This document shows positions 16,517 through 26,143 of a DNA stretch of 64,000 bases, piece after piece. Source of the DNA: Coriobacteriia bacterium (GTDB lineage: Bacteria > Actinomycetota > Coriobacteriia > Anaerosomatales > JAAXUF01); NCBI GenBank assembly GCA_013334745.1, contig JAAXWY010000001.1, positions 148,355-212,354 on the forward strand, in the 5' to 3' direction. The translations under genes and the position numbers were made by a program. Numbering within the stretch: the first letter of the stretch is position 1; the number at the start of each line of letters is the position of its first letter. The notes under the pieces were generated by a model. That model had not been told where the DNA came from. It made no database searches and saw only the letters and a program-made list of their open reading frames with translations.

Positions 16517-17467
16517 ATGGCGCTGCGCACCCGGCTCACCGAGCTGTTGGGCATCGAGCATCCCATCATTCAGGGCGGGATGGCCTGGACCGCGACCGCG
16601 GAACTCGCGGCGGCGGTCAGCAACGCGGGCGGGATCGGCATCATCGGTGCCGGCCACATGCCGACCGAGATTCTTCGCGGCGAGATACGACGCGCCAAGG
16701 AGCTCACCGACAAACCGTTCGGCGTGAACCTCATGTTGCTCACCCCTCACATCGACGAACTGGTCGAGATGGTCATTCAGGAACGCGTTCACGCCGTCAC
16801 CACCGGCGCCGGCAATCCCGGCAAGTACATGGCCGGGCTCAAGGGTGCGGGCATCAAGGTGCTTACCGTCGTGCCGTCGGTGGCTCTTGCGAAGCGCATG
16901 GAGTCCATCGGCGCAGACGCCGTCATCGGCGAGGGTATGGAAGCCGGCGGGCATATCGGCGAGTTGACGACGATGGTCCTCACTCCCCAGCTCGCTGATG
17001 CCGTGTCGATTCCCGTCATCGCAGCCGGTGGCATCGCGGACGGACGCGGCGTCGCTGCCGCCTTCGCGTTGGGTGCCGAGGGTGTTCAGATCGGTACCCG
17101 CTTCATGTGCGCAACGGAGTGCACCATCCATCCGGACGTCAAGGCCCAGGTCGTCAAGGCCAAGGACCGCGACACCGTGGTAACGGGCCGCTCCACCGGG
17201 CACCCTGTACGCGTACTCAAGAACAGACTCTCCCGGGCCATCATGGAGCTCGATCGCGAGAACAAGCCCGAGGAGATCGAGGCTCTCGGCGCTGGGAAGC
17301 TTGCGCTGGCCATGCGCGAGGGCGATACCGACATGGGGTCGCTGATGGCCGGCCAGGCCGCCGCGCTCGTTTGCGACGTTCTGCCTGCGGCCGACATCGT
17401 CGCAGAGCTCCTGGCAGAGGCCGAGGACGTCATGTCGCGGCTCGGATCGCTGTCGGACGCGGGGTAG
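16517..17467 (+). CDS. fabK: Enoyl-ACP reductase II (FabK, FMN-dependent)
   Basis: 316 residues of the FabK/nitronate monooxygenase TIM-barrel family. It opens ELLGIEHPIIQGGMAW and has the FMN-binding AAGGIADGRG and GAEGVQIGTRF segments and the EGMEAGGHIG loop. FabK reduces trans-2-enoyl-ACP in the last step of each elongation cycle. Placement between fabH and fabD and the absence of a FabI-type gene nearby support this role. AGGAGG precedes the ATG at 16517. A second FabK-like gene lies at 19541-20491. Confidence 0.93.
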   Translation: MALRTRLTELLGIEHPIIQGGMAWTATAELAAAVSNAGGIGIIGAGHMPTEILRGEIRRAKELTDKPFGVNLMLLTPHIDELVEMVIQERVHAVTTGAGNPGKYMAGLKGAGIKVLTVVPSVALAKRMESIGADAVIGEGMEAGGHIGELTTMVLTPQLADAVSIPVIAAGGIADGRGVAAAFALGAEGVQIGTRFMCATECTIHPDVKAQVVKAKDRDTVVTGRSTGHPVRVLKNRLSRAIMELDRENKPEEIEALGAGKLALAMREGDTDMGSLMAGQAAALVCDVLPAADIVAELLAEAEDVMSRLGSLSDAG

Positions 17468-17471
17468 TCGC

Positions 17472-18398
17472 GTGCCTGCTAAGACCGCATTCGTATTCCC
17501 CGGACAAGGCTCCCAGAGCGCGGGCATGCTTGATGGCGTTCCCGAGCTCGAATCTCTCGAGCGTCTGCTCGACGCCGCAGAGGCGTTGTCGGGTATCGAG
17601 CTCTCGTCCGTCGCACGCTTGGGCGAGACGGAGGACCTCTCCGATACACGCATCGCGCAACCGCTGCTCTACCTCGCTGACTGGGCGTGGGGCGTGACAC
17701 TGATCTCCAGTGGCATCCACCCGGCTGCCGTCGCAGGACATTCGCTTGGCGAGATCGCCGCGCTGGCCGTTGCCGGCGTCTTCTCTCCGGAGGCCGGACT
17801 CGAGCTCGTCGTGGAGCGCAGCAAGCTGATGGCGAGTACCGCAGCTGCCACCCCCGGTGGCATGTCCGCGGTGCTCGGGCTTGACGGCGCCACCATCTCC
17901 GCGGCTATCGCCGAGATCAACGACGTGTGGGTCGCCAACGACAATGCACCCGGTCAGGTTGTCATCTCCGGCAGCACCGACGGTATCGCTGCTGCTACTG
18001 ATGCACTCCTCGAATCAGGGGCCCGTCGGGTGGTGCCGCTTGCCGTCGCGGGGCCATTCCACTCGCCACTCATGGAATCCGCCCGATCGGCGTTCTCCGA
18101 AATTTTGGCGGGCGCCGCCTTCTCGAACGCCCACATCCCGGTTCTTCAGAACACGGACCCGACGCCTGCTACGGACGCAGAGGTGATTCGGGCTCGCCTC
18201 ATCATGCAGATCACGTCGCCGGTACGCTGGACCGAGACGGTCGCCGCTTTGGCCTCCGAAGGTCCGATCACAATCATCGAGGCCGGACCGGGCGCGGTGC
18301 TCACCGGACTGGCGAAGCGCGTGGACGGTGTCACCGCCATCGCAATAGAATCAGCCGACCTGGAGATGGTCGTTGAGGAGGTCGCTTCGGATGCCTGA
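17472..18398 (+). CDS. fabD: Malonyl-CoA:ACP transacylase
   Basis: 308 residues. FabD moves malonyl groups from CoA to the acyl carrier protein. FVFPGQGSQ at the N-terminus forms the oxyanion hole, the nucleophile is S91 in GHSLGE, and the histidine is in GPFHSPLM. The GTG start is 4 bases after the fabK stop, and the gene overlaps fabG by 8 bases. Confidence 0.96.
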   Translation: MPAKTAFVFPGQGSQSAGMLDGVPELESLERLLDAAEALSGIELSSVARLGETEDLSDTRIAQPLLYLADWAWGVTLISSGIHPAAVAGHSLGEIAALAVAGVFSPEAGLELVVERSKLMASTAAATPGGMSAVLGLDGATISAAIAEINDVWVANDNAPGQVVISGSTDGIAAATDALLESGARRVVPLAVAGPFHSPLMESARSAFSEILAGAAFSNAHIPVLQNTDPTPATDAEVIRARLIMQITSPVRWTETVAALASEGPITIIEAGPGAVLTGLAKRVDGVTAIAIESADLEMVVEEVASDA

Positions 18399-19140
18399 TC
18401 TTTCCGGCAAGGTGGCGTTGGTCACCGGCGCGTCCCGTGGCATCGGCGCGGCTATCGCGCTGCGTCTGGCCGCCGACGGAGCCGCAGTCGCGGTGAACTA
18501 CGCGGGCTCCAAGGCCTCTGCGGACGCGGTCGTCGAAAGCATCGTCGCTCTGGGCGGGCGCGCAGTCGCACTGCAGGGTGACGTCAGCGACTCGGCGGCG
18601 GCGCTTGCGCTGGTCGACTCCACGATCGCAGAGCTCGGCGCACTCGATGTCGTCATCAACAACGCGGGGATCACCCGCGACGGGTTGCTTGTCCGCATGT
18701 CCGATGAGGACTGGGGCGCGGTCATCGCAACGAATCTCACCGGCGTCTTCAACGTCACTCGGGCCGCTTCCAAGGTCATGATGAAGCAGCGCAGCGGCTC
18801 CATCGTCAACGTGACGAGCGTAGTCGGGCTTGTCGGCAACGCGGGGCAAGCCAACTACGCGGCTGCGAAGGCCGGAGTTGTCGGACTCACCAAGAGCGTC
18901 GCACGCGAACTTGCCGGCAGGGGAGTGCGCGTCAACGCGGTCGCTCCGGGCTTCATCGAGACCGACATGACCGCGGAGTTGCCCGAAGCCGCGCGCGAAG
19001 GTGCGCTGGCGACCATCTCGATGAAGCGATTCGGCGCCGTTGACGACGTTGCGTCGGCCATCGCGTTTCTCGCGAGTGACGAGGCGTCATACGTGACCGG
19101 GCAGACGCTTGCGGTCGATGGTGGTATGACATTCTCATAG
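18391..19140 (+). CDS. fabG: 3-oxoacyl-ACP reductase FabG
   Basis: 249-residue short-chain dehydrogenase that reduces 3-oxoacyl-ACP with [13 protein letters not shown] gives the Rossmann dinucleotide site, NNAG follows, and the catalytic residues are S143, Y156 and K160 (YAAAK). The C-terminal [12 protein letters not shown] is typical of FabG. The ATG lies inside the end of fabD after GAGGAGG, so translation is coupled. Confidence 0.96.
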   Translation: MPDLSGKVALVTGASRGIGAAIALRLAADGAAVAVNYAGSKASADAVVESIVALGGRAVALQGDVSDSAAALALVDSTIAELGALDVVINNAGITRDGLLVRMSDEDWGAVIATNLTGVFNVTRAASKVMMKQRSGSIVNVTSVVGLVGNAGQANYAAAKAGVVGLTKSVARELAGRGVRVNAVAPGFIETDMTAELPEAAREGALATISMKRFGAVDDVASAIAFLASDEASYVTGQTLAVDGGMTFS

Positions 19141-19204
19141 TGCATCCGGGGCCTTGCAGCCCCTGTGCGTTTGGATCCGGTACCGGAGGAGGGAAGTGTG
19201 CTGT

Positions 19205-19444
19205 ATGGAGCGTGAAGAACTGCTTGAGAAGGTAAAGGCTGTCATCGTCGAGCAGCTCAGTGTCGATGAGGATGACGTCAACGAGGACGCATCGTTCGTC
19301 GATGACCTCGGTGCGGACTCGCTCGACATCGTTGAGCTTGTCATGGCGCTTGAAGAGGAGTTCGGCATCTCGATTCCCGATGAGGAAGCCGAGAACATCA
19401 AGTCCGTCGGCGATGCAGTGAACTACATCTCGTCGAACAGCTAG
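19205..19444 (+). CDS. acpP: Acyl carrier protein
   Basis: 79-residue acidic four-helix protein that carries growing acyl chains on a phosphopantetheine arm. The arm attaches at S39 in [12 protein letters not shown] 19205 gives the usual length; however GGAGGAGGG (19185-19193) is better spaced for the in-frame GTG at 19196, which would add Met-Cys-Cys, so the true start is uncertain by three residues. A hairpin follows the stop. Confidence 0.95.
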   Translation: MEREELLEKVKAVIVEQLSVDEDDVNEDASFVDDLGADSLDIVELVMALEEEFGISIPDEEAENIKSVGDAVNYISSNS

Positions 19445-19458
19445 TCGTGCGTAATCTC

Positions 19459-19489
19459 CACCCGGCGGCGGATTGACCGTCGCCGGGTG
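19459..19489 (+). terminator. Hairpin between acpP and the second fabK-like gene
   Basis: CACCCGGCG (19459-19467) pairs perfectly with CGCCGGGTG (19481-19489). No T run follows, so it could be a partial terminator or an mRNA-stabilising end that lets acpP be made in excess. Confidence 0.5.
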
Positions 19490-19540
19490 TGCTCGCACAC
19501 ACCAGTGATCCCGCGCGAAAGGTGCGTTACTGACGTGGAT

Positions 19541-20491
19541 ATGCCTTCCTTGAAGATCGGCGAACGCACGGCACGCCTGCCCATAGTGCAGGGCGGTATG
19601 GCCGTGCGCATCTCGCTTGCACCTCTTGCCGGGGCTGTCGCGGCCGCCGGTGGCATCGGCATCATCGCCGGCAGCGGCCTGACCGTTGACGAGCTTCGCG
19701 AGGAGATCCGGCAGGCACGCGCCATCGCGCAGGGTGGAGTCGTCGGCGTCAACATCATGGTCGCGGTTCGCAAGTTCAAGGAGCTCGTTCAGGCGGCGCT
19801 TGATGAGGGTATCGACCTCGTCATCGCCGGAGCCGGCTTCTCGCGCGACGTGTTCACGTGGTGCAAGGACGCCGGCGTCCCCATGGTTCCCATCGTGGGC
19901 AGCGCGCGCGTCGCCAAACTCGCCGAGAAGTTCGGTGCATCGGCCGTGGTCGTTGAAGGCTTCGAGGCCGGCGGTCACCTCGGTACCGACCGCTACATGA
20001 AGGAACTTCTCCCGGAGATCGTCGAGGCAGTCACGATCCCCGTCATCGGCGCTGGTGGCGTTGTCACCGGTTCCGATATCAAGGAAGTGCTCGAACTCGG
20101 CGCCGCCGGCGTGCAGATGGGCAGCCGCTTTGCCGCTACTGTCGAATCCTCCGCCCCTGAGGCGTTCAAGCAGATGTACGTCGACGCGACACCCGACGAA
20201 ATCGTCCTGGTCAAGAGCCCCGTCGGACTGCCGGGTCGCGCCCTGAAGAATCCCTTCTGGGAGCGCACGCAGCGTGAGGACTACCCGGCTATCCCCAAGT
20301 GCATCAGTTGCCTCAAGGAGTGCCATAAGGAGTACTGCATCATGAGCGAGCTGGAGATGGCGCAGGGTGGCGATGTTGAGCAGGGCCTGGTGTTCTCGGG
20401 CTCGGCAGCTGCCCGTATTCACGACGTGCCGTCGGTTGCCGAGCTCATGCAGCGTCTGGAAGTCGAGTACGCGCAGGCCGAGGAGGACTAG
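19541..20491 (+). CDS. FabK-like / nitronate monooxygenase family flavoprotein with Cys cluster
   Basis: 316 residues of the same FMN TIM-barrel family as FabK: RLPIVQGGMAV start, VVVEGFEAGGHLG, VIGAGGVVTG and GAAGVQMGSRF. It differs from the fabK product upstream in a C-terminal cysteine set (CISCLKECHKEYC, roughly residues 263-275) that could bind an iron-sulphur centre. It stands between acpP and fabF, so a role in fatty-acid metabolism is likely, but the substrate is unknown. AAAGG lies upstream; an in-frame GTG at 19535 is an alternative start. Confidence 0.8.
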   Translation: MPSLKIGERTARLPIVQGGMAVRISLAPLAGAVAAAGGIGIIAGSGLTVDELREEIRQARAIAQGGVVGVNIMVAVRKFKELVQAALDEGIDLVIAGAGFSRDVFTWCKDAGVPMVPIVGSARVAKLAEKFGASAVVVEGFEAGGHLGTDRYMKELLPEIVEAVTIPVIGAGGVVTGSDIKEVLELGAAGVQMGSRFAATVESSAPEAFKQMYVDATPDEIVLVKSPVGLPGRALKNPFWERTQREDYPAIPKCISCLKECHKEYCIMSELEMAQGGDVEQGLVFSGSAAARIHDVPSVAELMQRLEVEYAQAEED

Positions 20492-20494
20492 AAG

Positions 20495-21724
20495 ATGAAG
20501 CGCATCGCGGTTACCGGCCTCGGCGTCGTCACTCCCACGGGTGTGGGATGTGATGCTATGTGGGACTCGCTCTCCAACGGTCGCAGCGGCATCTCACCAA
20601 TCACGCACTTTGACGCATCCGAGTACACGACCCGGTTTGCCGGGTACGTCACCGACTTCGACATGGGAGACCTCGTCACTGCGAAGGAAGCGCGTCGCAT
20701 GTCGCGATTCCAGCAGTTCGCGGTTGTCGCGGCTGATGAGGCGTTGCGTGACGCCGGTCTGTCTAAGATCGACGACGAGCTTGCTCCGCGTGCCGGATGC
20801 ATCATCGGCTCGGGCATAGGCGGCATCGGCACCATGGAGGAGCAGTACTCCATCCTCCTCGAGCGAGGCCCCAGCCGCGTCAGCCCCTTCGTCGTCCCGA
20901 TGATGATCGTCGACCTTGCTGCGGGACTCGTCTCAATCCGCCACAACCTCAAAGGCATCAACTACGCGCCTGTGTCGGCGTGCGCCACCGGCTCCCACGC
21001 CATCGGCGAGGCCGCCGAGGCGATTCGCCGCGGTGACGCCGATGTGATCGTCGCCGGAGGCTTTGACGCCGGGGTCACGCCACTGGGCGTCGCAGGATTC
21101 GCTTCGGCACGGGCGCTTTCCACGCGCAACGACGATCCGCAGGGCGCGTCGCGCCCGTGGGACGTCAATCGCGACGGATTCGTCATCGCCGAGGGCGGCG
21201 GGTTGCTGGTGCTCGAGGACTGGGACCACGCCGTCGCGCGCGGTGCGAAGATCCGCGCCGAGGTCGTCGGATACGGTGCGACCGCGGATGCGTACCACAT
21301 CACGTCTCCTGCACCTGACGGCAACGGCGCCATTCGCGCGATGCGCCAAGCCATGGCGCAGGCGGGTGTCAGCGCGTCGGACATCGGCTACATCAACGCC
21401 CACGGCACATCTACCGACGCCGGTGACATCGCCGAGACCAACGCCATCAAGGCTGTCTTCGGCACCAGCGTGCCTCTCGTCAGCTCGACGAAGTCGATGA
21501 TGGGCCACATGCTCGGGGGCGCCGGTGCGGCAGAAGCCGCCGTGTGCGTGCTCGCCATGGAGAACAGCCTCGTGCCACCCACCATCAACCTCACCGAGCC
21601 GGATCCCGCATGCGACCTTGACTACGTCCCGGGTGTGGCTCGGCCGACCGATCTGGGCGTGACCATGAGCAACTCCTTCGGTTTCGGTGGGCATAACGCC
21701 ACGCTCATCCTCGCGAAGCCGTAA
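20495..21724 (+). CDS. fabF: 3-oxoacyl-ACP synthase II (KAS II)
   Basis: 409 residues. FabF carries out chain-elongating condensation of acyl-ACP with malonyl-ACP. The Cys-His-His triad is readable: C163 in SACATGSHA, H303 in NAHGTSTDAGD and H338 in GHMLGGAGA. GAGGAG precedes the ATG, 3 bases after the upstream stop. Normal family length; rnc follows 9 bases downstream. Confidence 0.96.
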   Translation: MKRIAVTGLGVVTPTGVGCDAMWDSLSNGRSGISPITHFDASEYTTRFAGYVTDFDMGDLVTAKEARRMSRFQQFAVVAADEALRDAGLSKIDDELAPRAGCIIGSGIGGIGTMEEQYSILLERGPSRVSPFVVPMMIVDLAAGLVSIRHNLKGINYAPVSACATGSHAIGEAAEAIRRGDADVIVAGGFDAGVTPLGVAGFASARALSTRNDDPQGASRPWDVNRDGFVIAEGGGLLVLEDWDHAVARGAKIRAEVVGYGATADAYHITSPAPDGNGAIRAMRQAMAQAGVSASDIGYINAHGTSTDAGDIAETNAIKAVFGTSVPLVSSTKSMMGHMLGGAGAAEAAVCVLAMENSLVPPTINLTEPDPACDLDYVPGVARPTDLGVTMSNSFGFGGHNATLILAKP

Positions 21725-21733
21725 GGGCGTCTC

Positions 21734-22486
21734 GTGCCGCGTCAACGCACACAGCACCCCAGTGGTGACGACGACGCGCGTCTCATGCTCGCCGAGCAGA
21801 TTCTCGGGAGGCGTTTTGCCGATCGCGAGCTTCTGCGACTGGCGCTCACGCACCCTTCCGCGGCCGAGAACGGGGCCGAGGGGTTCTACGAGCGACTCGA
21901 GTTCCTGGGTGATTCGCTGCTCGGCTTCATCATCGCCGAGGAGACCTTCAAGCGGTTTCCGGACATGCGCGAAGGCGGAATGACCCGCATCAAGGTCTCC
22001 CTCGTGGCCGGAAGCGTGTTGTCTGCCGCTGCACGCGACCTAGGTCTGGCCGATGCCATCATCGTGGGACGCAGCGAGCGCGGTACCGGTGGACGCGGCC
22101 TGAAGTCCGCCCTCGAAAACACCTTCGAGGCGCTGACCGCCGCCATCTATCTCGATGCCGGGATCGACGCGGCTCGGGAGTGGGTCCTTGAGACGCTGGG
22201 ACATCTCATCACCGAGGAGACCGCTGATTCGCCCGAGAACCCCAAGTCCGCCCTTCAAGAACTCGTACAAGCCAAGGGTGCGAGCCCGGAGTATCGAACG
22301 GTGGGCGAGGAAGGTCCTCCCCACGATCGCACCTTCTCGGTGGAGGTGTTCGTGGACGACAAGCGGATCGGCAGCGGGGTCGGTCGCACGAAGCGCGAGG
22401 CAGAAGCCGCAGCTGCCGCCGCCGGGCTGAAGAAGCTCGCTCGGCGCCGCTCGCGTGGCTCGGGGAAGGGCTCGATCCGAGCCTGA
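21734..22486 (+). CDS. rnc: Ribonuclease III
   Basis: 250-residue double-strand-specific endonuclease that matures rRNA and cleaves structured mRNA. The signature ERLEFLGDSLL lies near residue 53, with the second acidic cluster ENTFEALTAA, then a C-terminal dsRNA-binding domain (NPKSALQELVQ to EAEAAAAAAGLKKL) and a short basic tail. GTG start. The fabF-rnc-smc-ftsY order is conserved in Gram-positive bacteria. Confidence 0.96.
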   Translation: MPRQRTQHPSGDDDARLMLAEQILGRRFADRELLRLALTHPSAAENGAEGFYERLEFLGDSLLGFIIAEETFKRFPDMREGGMTRIKVSLVAGSVLSAAARDLGLADAIIVGRSERGTGGRGLKSALENTFEALTAAIYLDAGIDAAREWVLETLGHLITEETADSPENPKSALQELVQAKGASPEYRTVGEEGPPHDRTFSVEVFVDDKRIGSGVGRTKREAEAAAAAAGLKKLARRRSRGSGKGSIRA

Positions 22487-22504
22487 AAGGACCGGGCGCT
22501 GTGA

Positions 22505-22510
22505 TACACT
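22505..22510 (+). promoter_or_regulatory. -10 box upstream of smc
   Basis: TACACT, 61 bases before the GTG of smc, in the rnc-smc gap. The -35 is weak. Confidence 0.35.
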
Positions 22511-22570
22511 TTCCGACGCCCGCGCACCTCGTCTGGGCGCGCCCGTCACCAGCACTTTTGTAGGGGGAAC

Positions 22571-25500
22571 GTGCACCTCAAATCACTCACACTCAAGGGG
22601 TTCAAGTCCTTCGCGGATAGAAGCGTTCTGCAGCTCGAACCGGGTGTGACCGTCGTTGTCGGCCCCAACGGTTCGGGCAAGTCGAACGTTTCCGACGCCA
22701 TTCTCTGGGTGCTTGGCGAGCAGTCCGCGAAGCAACTGCGCGGTGCGGCGATGGAAGACGTCATCTTCGCCGGTTCATCGGCGAGGCAGGCTGTGGGTGT
22801 CGCCGAAGTCGATCTCGTGCTCGACAACTCGGATGGAACGCTTCCGCTCGAGTTCACTGAGGTCACGATTTCGCGCCGGATGTATCGCAACGGCGAGTCC
22901 GAGTACCTCATCAACAACGCTCCTGCCCGGCTCATGGACGTGCAGGATCTGCTGCATGACTCCGGGCTTGGCCGCGATACACACTCGATCATCAGCCAAG
23001 GCCGTCTCGACGAGGTCCTGAACTCGAGGCCTGAAGAGCGCCGTTCGCTCATCGAGGAGGCCGCCGGCGTTCTCAAGCACAAGAAGCGCAAAGAGCGCGC
23101 GCTGCGCAAGCTCTCGACGATGGATGCGCACCTGGCTCGCGCTCGCGACATCGCAGCGGAGATCGACCGGCAGCTCCGACCGCTCGAGCGTCAGGCGAGC
23201 AAGGCCCAGCAGCACGTCGGTCTCGTTGCGGAGTTGCGCGAACTCGATCTCGCATTGGCCGTTGATGACCTTCGACGCCTGCAAGCCGAGTGGGACGAGA
23301 TCGCCAAGCGGGAGAAGGAAGCCGACGCTACGGTAGATCTGTCCCGCTACCGTCTTGCCGAGAAGGAAAAGGAGCTCGCGAAGTTCCAGTCGCTTCTTGA
23401 GGAGAAGGGGCTGTTCGTTGGCGACCTGTCTGAGCAGCGCCGCCGCATGCAGTCGATCCTCGAGCGGCTCGATGCCGGTCTGCTCCTGTTGGAAGAGAAG
23501 GGCAAGAACCTCATCGCCCGTCTCTCCGAGCTTCGGCAGAAGCTGCACCAGTCCGAGACGCGCAGTGCTTCTCGCGGCGGTGAGCTCGAGTCACTGAGCG
23601 CTCAGCGTTCAGAAACCGAGTCGCGGCTCAAGGCACTCTACGGCCAACTCAACGAGGTGCGGCGCGAGGCGGAGGGCATGCGCAAGGCGCGTGTCGCGGC
23701 CGATGAGGACCTCTCGCGCATCACAGCCGACATCCGACGCCACCGCAAGCTTCTGGAAGACGACCGCGCCGAGTCGTCCAAGGCCGAGCAGGCGCTGTCA
23801 GCGTTCTCGCTCGAACAAGACCTGCTCGCAGACCGGGCAGCGCAGATCGCCGAGCAGCGACAGGCGGCTATGGCCACCCTGTCCGCGCGCCGCTCACGGC
23901 TTGAGTCGCTGTCCGGTCAGCTCGCGCACGCACGCCGTGAGATCTCGCTGGCCGACTCCGACGTCGACAAGCGCGTCCGGGTCCTCGACTCGCGGCGCCG
24001 CGAGCTCGAGACTCACCGCGATCGCCTGACCGAGGCTCGCGCCGAATCGCGCGGCCTCGAGGAGGTTGATCGCGCGTTTGAGAGCGCGTCACCCGCACTA
24101 GCGTGGGCCCTCTCACGCCAGAAGGAGCTCCCGGGCATGATCGGCCCGCTGGCCGAGGTCGTTCGCGCACCCGAGAAGTACGAGCAGCTCGTTGAGCGCC
24201 TGCTGGGTGCGGACCTGTTCGGGCTTCTGGTGGAGGACGCGACCGCAGCGGCCACCATCGCAGCCGAGCTCACGTCGCACTCCGAAGGTGAGATCGCGCT
24301 CGTTCCGGTCAAGGGAATGCGTTCGCGCCTCATCGGTACGCCAAAGACGGGTGCGCGCCTCCTTGACGACCTCGACTGCGACGCCAAGCTGCGCCCCGCA
24401 GTCGAAGCGTTGCTCGGCGACGTGTACGTGGTCGACTCGATCGAAGCGGCGCTCAAGGCTTCGGCCAAGGACGACACGGGCGCCCGCTTCGCCACAACGC
24501 ACGGCGCGGTCGTCTGGCCAAGCGGCAAACTCACGCTCGGCACCCAGGTAAGTGACACCGAGGGAGTGCTCGCTCGCAAGCGGCGCATCAACGATCTACA
24601 CGACCAGGTCATCGCGCTCAACGCCGCGGTCGGTGAGGCCGAGTCGGTCCACGCCGAGGCGGAGGAAGCACTCAATGCGGCTCAGCAGGACGCCCTGGAT
24701 CTCTCACAGAAGGCCGCAGCGCTGACCGGCGAACACGACTCCATGCTTGAGGAAGTCGGACGCCTCGAGCAGCAGATGACGGCGCTCGACGCCGAGACCG
24801 CAGGCGTTGCTCGGCGAATCTCAGATATCCAGGAGCGCACGGCGAAGGACCGGCCGTCGCTTGAGACGTTGTCGGGACGCATCGAGGAAACCATCGCCGA
24901 GCTCGAGCGACTCGAGGAGGCGTCAGCCGTCTCGCGCGAGCAGCGCGACGCCCGGTTCCGCGAGGAAAGCGCGACTTCCGAGCGTCTCTCGACGTGCCAG
25001 GTCGAGATCGCCACGGTCTCTGAGCGCGAGGTCCATCTCAAGAAGCAGGTCAACACGATTCACGCTGAACTGCGCGAGCTCGAAGATACTCTGCGGGCGT
25101 CACGCGAGACCGAACATGCTCTGGAGCTGTTGCGCCAGCGCATCCAGCCGGTTCACGACCTGTACGGCGTTCTGCAGGAGCGTGCCGAGCACTGGGCACA
25201 CATGCTCAAGGACCGCGCTCGCTTCGAGCAGGCGGACTCCGAGACCCTGCGCGAGACCATCCATGGCGCGCAAGACGCCGTGCGCGAGGTTCTCACCGAG
25301 ATCGAAGAGAAGAGCGCGGCCGTCGGTGACATCCGCGTCGAGAAGGGGCAGCTCGAGGTCCAGGTCAACCAAGCCGTCCGTCGCATCGTCGAGGAGCTTG
25401 GTGTGCCCATCGAGACGGCGTTGGCCTCTGAGGCCCTCGAGAGCCGTTCAATCTCAGAGGACCGTGCGCACCGGCTGCGCAAGCAGATCAGCAACCTTGG

Positions 25501-26143
25501 GCCGGTCAACCCGATCGCCATGGAGGAGTTTGATGCTCTCAAGACGCGACGCGAGTTCATGGGGTCGCAGATCGAGGACCTCGACGGCAGTCGCAAGTCG
25601 CTGCACAAGGTAGTTGCTGCGATCGACCGCAAGATGCGCGAGCGCTTCCTCGAGACGTTCGAGCAGGTCGACAAGCACTTCCAGGAGATCTTCGGCGTGC
25701 TGTTCCCGGGTGGGACCTCACAGCTGCAGCTCACGGAGCCGGATGATCCAGAGACCACAGGCGTTGAGGTCATCGCACAGCCTCGCGGCAAGAAGCTCGC
25801 GAAGATGAGCCTGCTGTCCGGAGGCGAGAAGTCGCTGACCGCACTGGCGCTTCTGTTCGCCGTGTACCGGACGCGCCCGTGTCCGTTCTACGTGCTCGAT
25901 GAGGTCGAGGCCGCACTCGACGACACCAACCTGCGCCGCTTCGTCGCGTTCACCGACTCAATGCGTCACTTCACGCAGTTCATCGTCGTGACCCATCAGC
26001 GCCGCACCATGGAGATGGCGGACGTCCTCTACGGCGTCTCGATGCAGGCCGACGGCGTCTCCAAGGTCGTCAGCCAGAAGCTCGACCGGGCGCTTGCCGA
26101 AGCCAAGGAGGCGGAGGAGGAGCATGACGACGCCGTGGTATAG
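22571..26143 (+). CDS. smc: Chromosome segregation protein SMC
   Basis: 1190-residue SMC ATPase that organises the chromosome with ScpA/ScpB (not in the window). The N-terminal head holds Walker A GPNGSGKS (31-38); two long coiled coils flank a hinge at about 510-650 (rich in Gly, with GMIGPLAEVV at its start); the C-terminal head has the signature LSGGEKS (1082-1088) and Walker B ending LDEVEAALDD (from 1109). The GTG start follows GGGGG at 22563-22567. Length is normal. ftsY overlaps its last 20 bases. Confidence 0.97.
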   Translation: MHLKSLTLKGFKSFADRSVLQLEPGVTVVVGPNGSGKSNVSDAILWVLGEQSAKQLRGAAMEDVIFAGSSARQAVGVAEVDLVLDNSDGTLPLEFTEVTISRRMYRNGESEYLINNAPARLMDVQDLLHDSGLGRDTHSIISQGRLDEVLNSRPEERRSLIEEAAGVLKHKKRKERALRKLSTMDAHLARARDIAAEIDRQLRPLERQASKAQQHVGLVAELRELDLALAVDDLRRLQAEWDEIAKREKEADATVDLSRYRLAEKEKELAKFQSLLEEKGLFVGDLSEQRRRMQSILERLDAGLLLLEEKGKNLIARLSELRQKLHQSETRSASRGGELESLSAQRSETESRLKALYGQLNEVRREAEGMRKARVAADEDLSRITADIRRHRKLLEDDRAESSKAEQALSAFSLEQDLLADRAAQIAEQRQAAMATLSARRSRLESLSGQLAHARREISLADSDVDKRVRVLDSRRRELETHRDRLTEARAESRGLEEVDRAFESASPALAWALSRQKELPGMIGPLAEVVRAPEKYEQLVERLLGADLFGLLVEDATAAATIAAELTSHSEGEIALVPVKGMRSRLIGTPKTGARLLDDLDCDAKLRPAVEALLGDVYVVDSIEAALKASAKDDTGARFATTHGAVVWPSGKLTLGTQVSDTEGVLARKRRINDLHDQVIALNAAVGEAESVHAEAEEALNAAQQDALDLSQKAAALTGEHDSMLEEVGRLEQQMTALDAETAGVARRISDIQERTAKDRPSLETLSGRIEETIAELERLEEASAVSREQRDARFREESATSERLSTCQVEIATVSEREVHLKKQVNTIHAELRELEDTLRASRETEHALELLRQRIQPVHDLYGVLQERAEHWAHMLKDRARFEQADSETLRETIHGAQDAVREVLTEIEEKSAAVGDIRVEKGQLEVQVNQAVRRIVEELGVPIETALASEALESRSISEDRAHRLRKQISNLGPVNPIAMEEFDALKTRREFMGSQIEDLDGSRKSLHKVVAAIDRKMRERFLETFEQVDKHFQEIFGVLFPGGTSQLQLTEPDDPETTGVEVIAQPRGKKLAKMSLLSGGEKSLTALALLFAVYRTRPCPFYVLDEVEAALDDTNLRRFVAFTDSMRHFTQFIVVTHQRRTMEMADVLYGVSMQADGVSKVVSQKLDRALAEAKEAEEEHDDAVV

